Assembly (NCBI GenBank): GCA_016195765.1
Contig: JACPYZ010000079.1
Coordinates: 1-6,150 of the forward strand
DNA from: Candidatus Curtissbacteria bacterium
GTDB lineage: Bacteria; Patescibacteriota; Microgenomatia; Curtissbacterales; GWA2-41-24
Direction of reading: 5' to 3'
Length of the DNA stretch: 6,150 bases
Made by a program: the position numbers and the translations under genes. The notes under the pieces were generated by a model. That model was not told the origin of the DNA. It searched no databases and worked only from the letters and a program-made list of their open reading frames with translations. Numbering within the stretch: position 1 is the stretch's first letter; each line of letters starts with the position of its first letter. Shown here piece by piece: positions 5,221 to 6,150 of the stretch.

Positions 5221-5781
5221 CTACTTGGCTCGTTCAACATAGCTTGCATCGCGTGTATCGATTCGAATTACCTCACCATTATTTATAAAAAGCGGAACCT
5301 TAACCTTTAAGCCGTTTTCCAAAACCGCCTCTTTTTGGGTTGCACCTACGCTGTTGCCACGGGAAGCCCCACCAGTTTGAGTTACTTTGTAATCGAGTAT
5401 TTTAGGCAAATCTATATACATTGGTTTGCCATCAACTGCAAAAAGTTGAATTTCCAAACCTTCTTTTAAAAATTGCCCGCTATAGCCAACAAGCCTGTCT
5501 GGTAAATCGAATTGTTCGTAAGAAACTGTATCCATGAAGTGGTAACCACTGGCATCTTTATACAAAAACTGGACCTTATTACGCTCAAGCGACGCTTCCT
5601 GGACGCGAGCACCAGTTATAAAAGATTTTTCAACATTTGCACCTGTTACCAAATTCTTAACCTTAACTTTTATGGTGCCACTACCACGGCCCATCTTAAT
5701 GTGTTCGTAGGTAAGCACCAACAAGTATTGACCTTGATCAATAAATACAATACCAGCTCGCAGTTCTGTCGCGTTTATCAT
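5221..5781 (-). CDS. efp: Translation elongation factor P
   Basis: A 186-residue cytoplasmic factor that binds between the ribosomal P and E sites and rescues ribosomes stalled on polyproline. All three domains are present: an N-terminal KOW-like domain (~1-62, MINATELRAG start, KVKNLVTGANVEKSF at 40-54), a middle OB domain (~66-125, FLYKDASGYHFMD) and a C-terminal OB domain (~130-185) with the EF-P signature VLENGLKVKVPLFINNGEVI. The loop that inserts next to the P-site tRNA reads KMGRGSG (29-35). Arg32 stands where E. coli EF-P has the beta-lysylated Lys34, and the usual preceding Pro is Met. Arginine at this site is rhamnosylated by EarP in Pseudomonas, but no modification enzyme is in this window and the arginine may act unmodified. 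The ATG overlaps the aminopeptidase stop (ATGA), with no Shine-Dalgarno sequence, implying translational coupling. Confidence 0.96.
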   Translation of the reverse strand: MINATELRAGIVFIDQGQYLLVLTYEHIKMGRGSGTIKVKVKNLVTGANVEKSFITGARVQEASLERNKVQFLYKDASGYHFMDTVSYEQFDLPDRLVGYSGQFLKEGLEIQLFAVDGKPMYIDLPKILDYKVTQTGGASRGNSVGATQKEAVLENGLKVKVPLFINNGEVIRIDTRDASYVERAK

Positions 5782-6150
5782 TTTTTATTTTTTGAAAGCA
5801 CAAGCGCAAGTTCGACCAATGTCGTTACCGCAAACCCAGAAGAACCTTTGGCGCTATATGGCTTTTCTCCCTCTTCCCAAGCAGTTGGTGCAATATCCAA
5901 ATGGACCCATGGCCTTTTGGCATCAACAAACTCTTCTAAAAATTTAGCTCCTGTTTCTGTTCCACCACCGCGAGTCGAAGAAACATTGGCAATATCGGCA
6001 ATATAGCTCTTTAATAAATCTCGATACTCATCATAAAGCGGTAGTTGCCAATATCTTTCCCCGGTTGCTTCCCCTGCTTTTATAACTTGGTCAACAAAAC
6101 CTTGCGGCCTGCCTAACGCAGCCGAAGCTGCATAGCCAAGTGCCACAACC
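5778..6150 (-). CDS. pepA: Leucyl aminopeptidase (M17 family), C-terminal part (partial at right edge)
   Basis: The last ~123 residues of a cytosolic M17 metallo-aminopeptidase, which removes N-terminal residues from peptides using two metal ions in a hexamer. The frame is open to the window edge; the GTG near 6146 is an internal valine. Seen: VALGYAASAALG after the catalytic core, AGEATGERYWQLPLYDEYRD, LLKSYIADIANVSSTRGGGTETGAKFLEEFV, the diagnostic PWVHLDIAPTAW, and the terminal GSSGFAVTTLVELAL. These blocks match the C-terminal catalytic domain of leucyl aminopeptidases in order. The metal ligands and the catalytic Lys and Arg lie mostly upstream, outside the window, so activity cannot be judged. 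It ends TGA in a four-base ATGA overlap with efp and so probably forms an operon with it. Confidence 0.93.
   Translation of the reverse strand, partial: VVALGYAASAALGRPQGFVDQVIKAGEATGERYWQLPLYDEYRDLLKSYIADIANVSSTRGGGTETGAKFLEEFVDAKRPWVHLDIAPTAWEEGEKPYSAKGSSGFAVTTLVELALVLSKNKK

Noticed and set aside
5512..6006. Plus-strand ORF of 164 codons
   Set aside because: It is antisense across the efp/pepA junction, both of which are confident genes.

Overview
The window looks like part of a compact, streamlined bacterial genome, most likely a member of the Candidate Phyla Radiation (Patescibacteria, perhaps Microgenomates-like). I infer this from moderate AT-richness, genes that overlap or sit a few bases apart, shortened family members (RluA-type synthase without S4 domain, 137-residue signal peptidase II), an arginine-type EF-P, and mostly absent Shine-Dalgarno sequences. 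TGA is used as a stop (rluD-like and pepA-like genes) with no sign of recoding. The lineage call is inference only.

Layout. At the left edge (2-487, + strand) is the C-terminal end of an RND-family transporter. It converges, with a one-base gap, on a long minus-strand cluster read right to left: an Lgt-like membrane protein (4632-3733), a DksA/TraR-type zinc-finger protein with a TTG start (3702-3343), signal peptidase II (3368-2955), an RluA-family pseudouridine synthase (2965-2204) and a CPA2 cation:proton antiporter with a C-terminal RCK/TrkA-N domain (2183-489). The first four are spaced 30 nt, overlapping 26 nt and overlapping 11 nt, so they look translationally coupled. The antiporter follows after 20 nt, but a heptanucleotide tandem repeat at that junction carries a good match to a sigma-70 promoter placed for leaderless transcription.

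To the right, a divergent intergenic region (about 4633-4767) holds an imperfect dyad and, just before the next start codon, a textbook intrinsic-terminator hairpin. The plus-strand gene there (4768-5220) encodes a small His/Asp-rich membrane protein of unknown function. It runs tail to tail, with abutting stop codons, into the elongation factor P gene (5781-5221, minus), which itself overlaps by ATGA the C-terminal end of a leucyl aminopeptidase (5778 to the window edge).

Functionally the central cluster couples envelope lipoprotein maturation (Lgt-like, LspA) with RNA modification and a transcription-factor-like zinc finger. The odd point is that LspA keeps its catalytic aspartates whereas the Lgt homologue appears to have lost every known catalytic residue. 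The aminopeptidase/EF-P pair is a translation and protein-turnover unit. I did not find a defence system, CRISPR array, mobile element or RNA gene. No gene-free stretch exceeds 300 bases.
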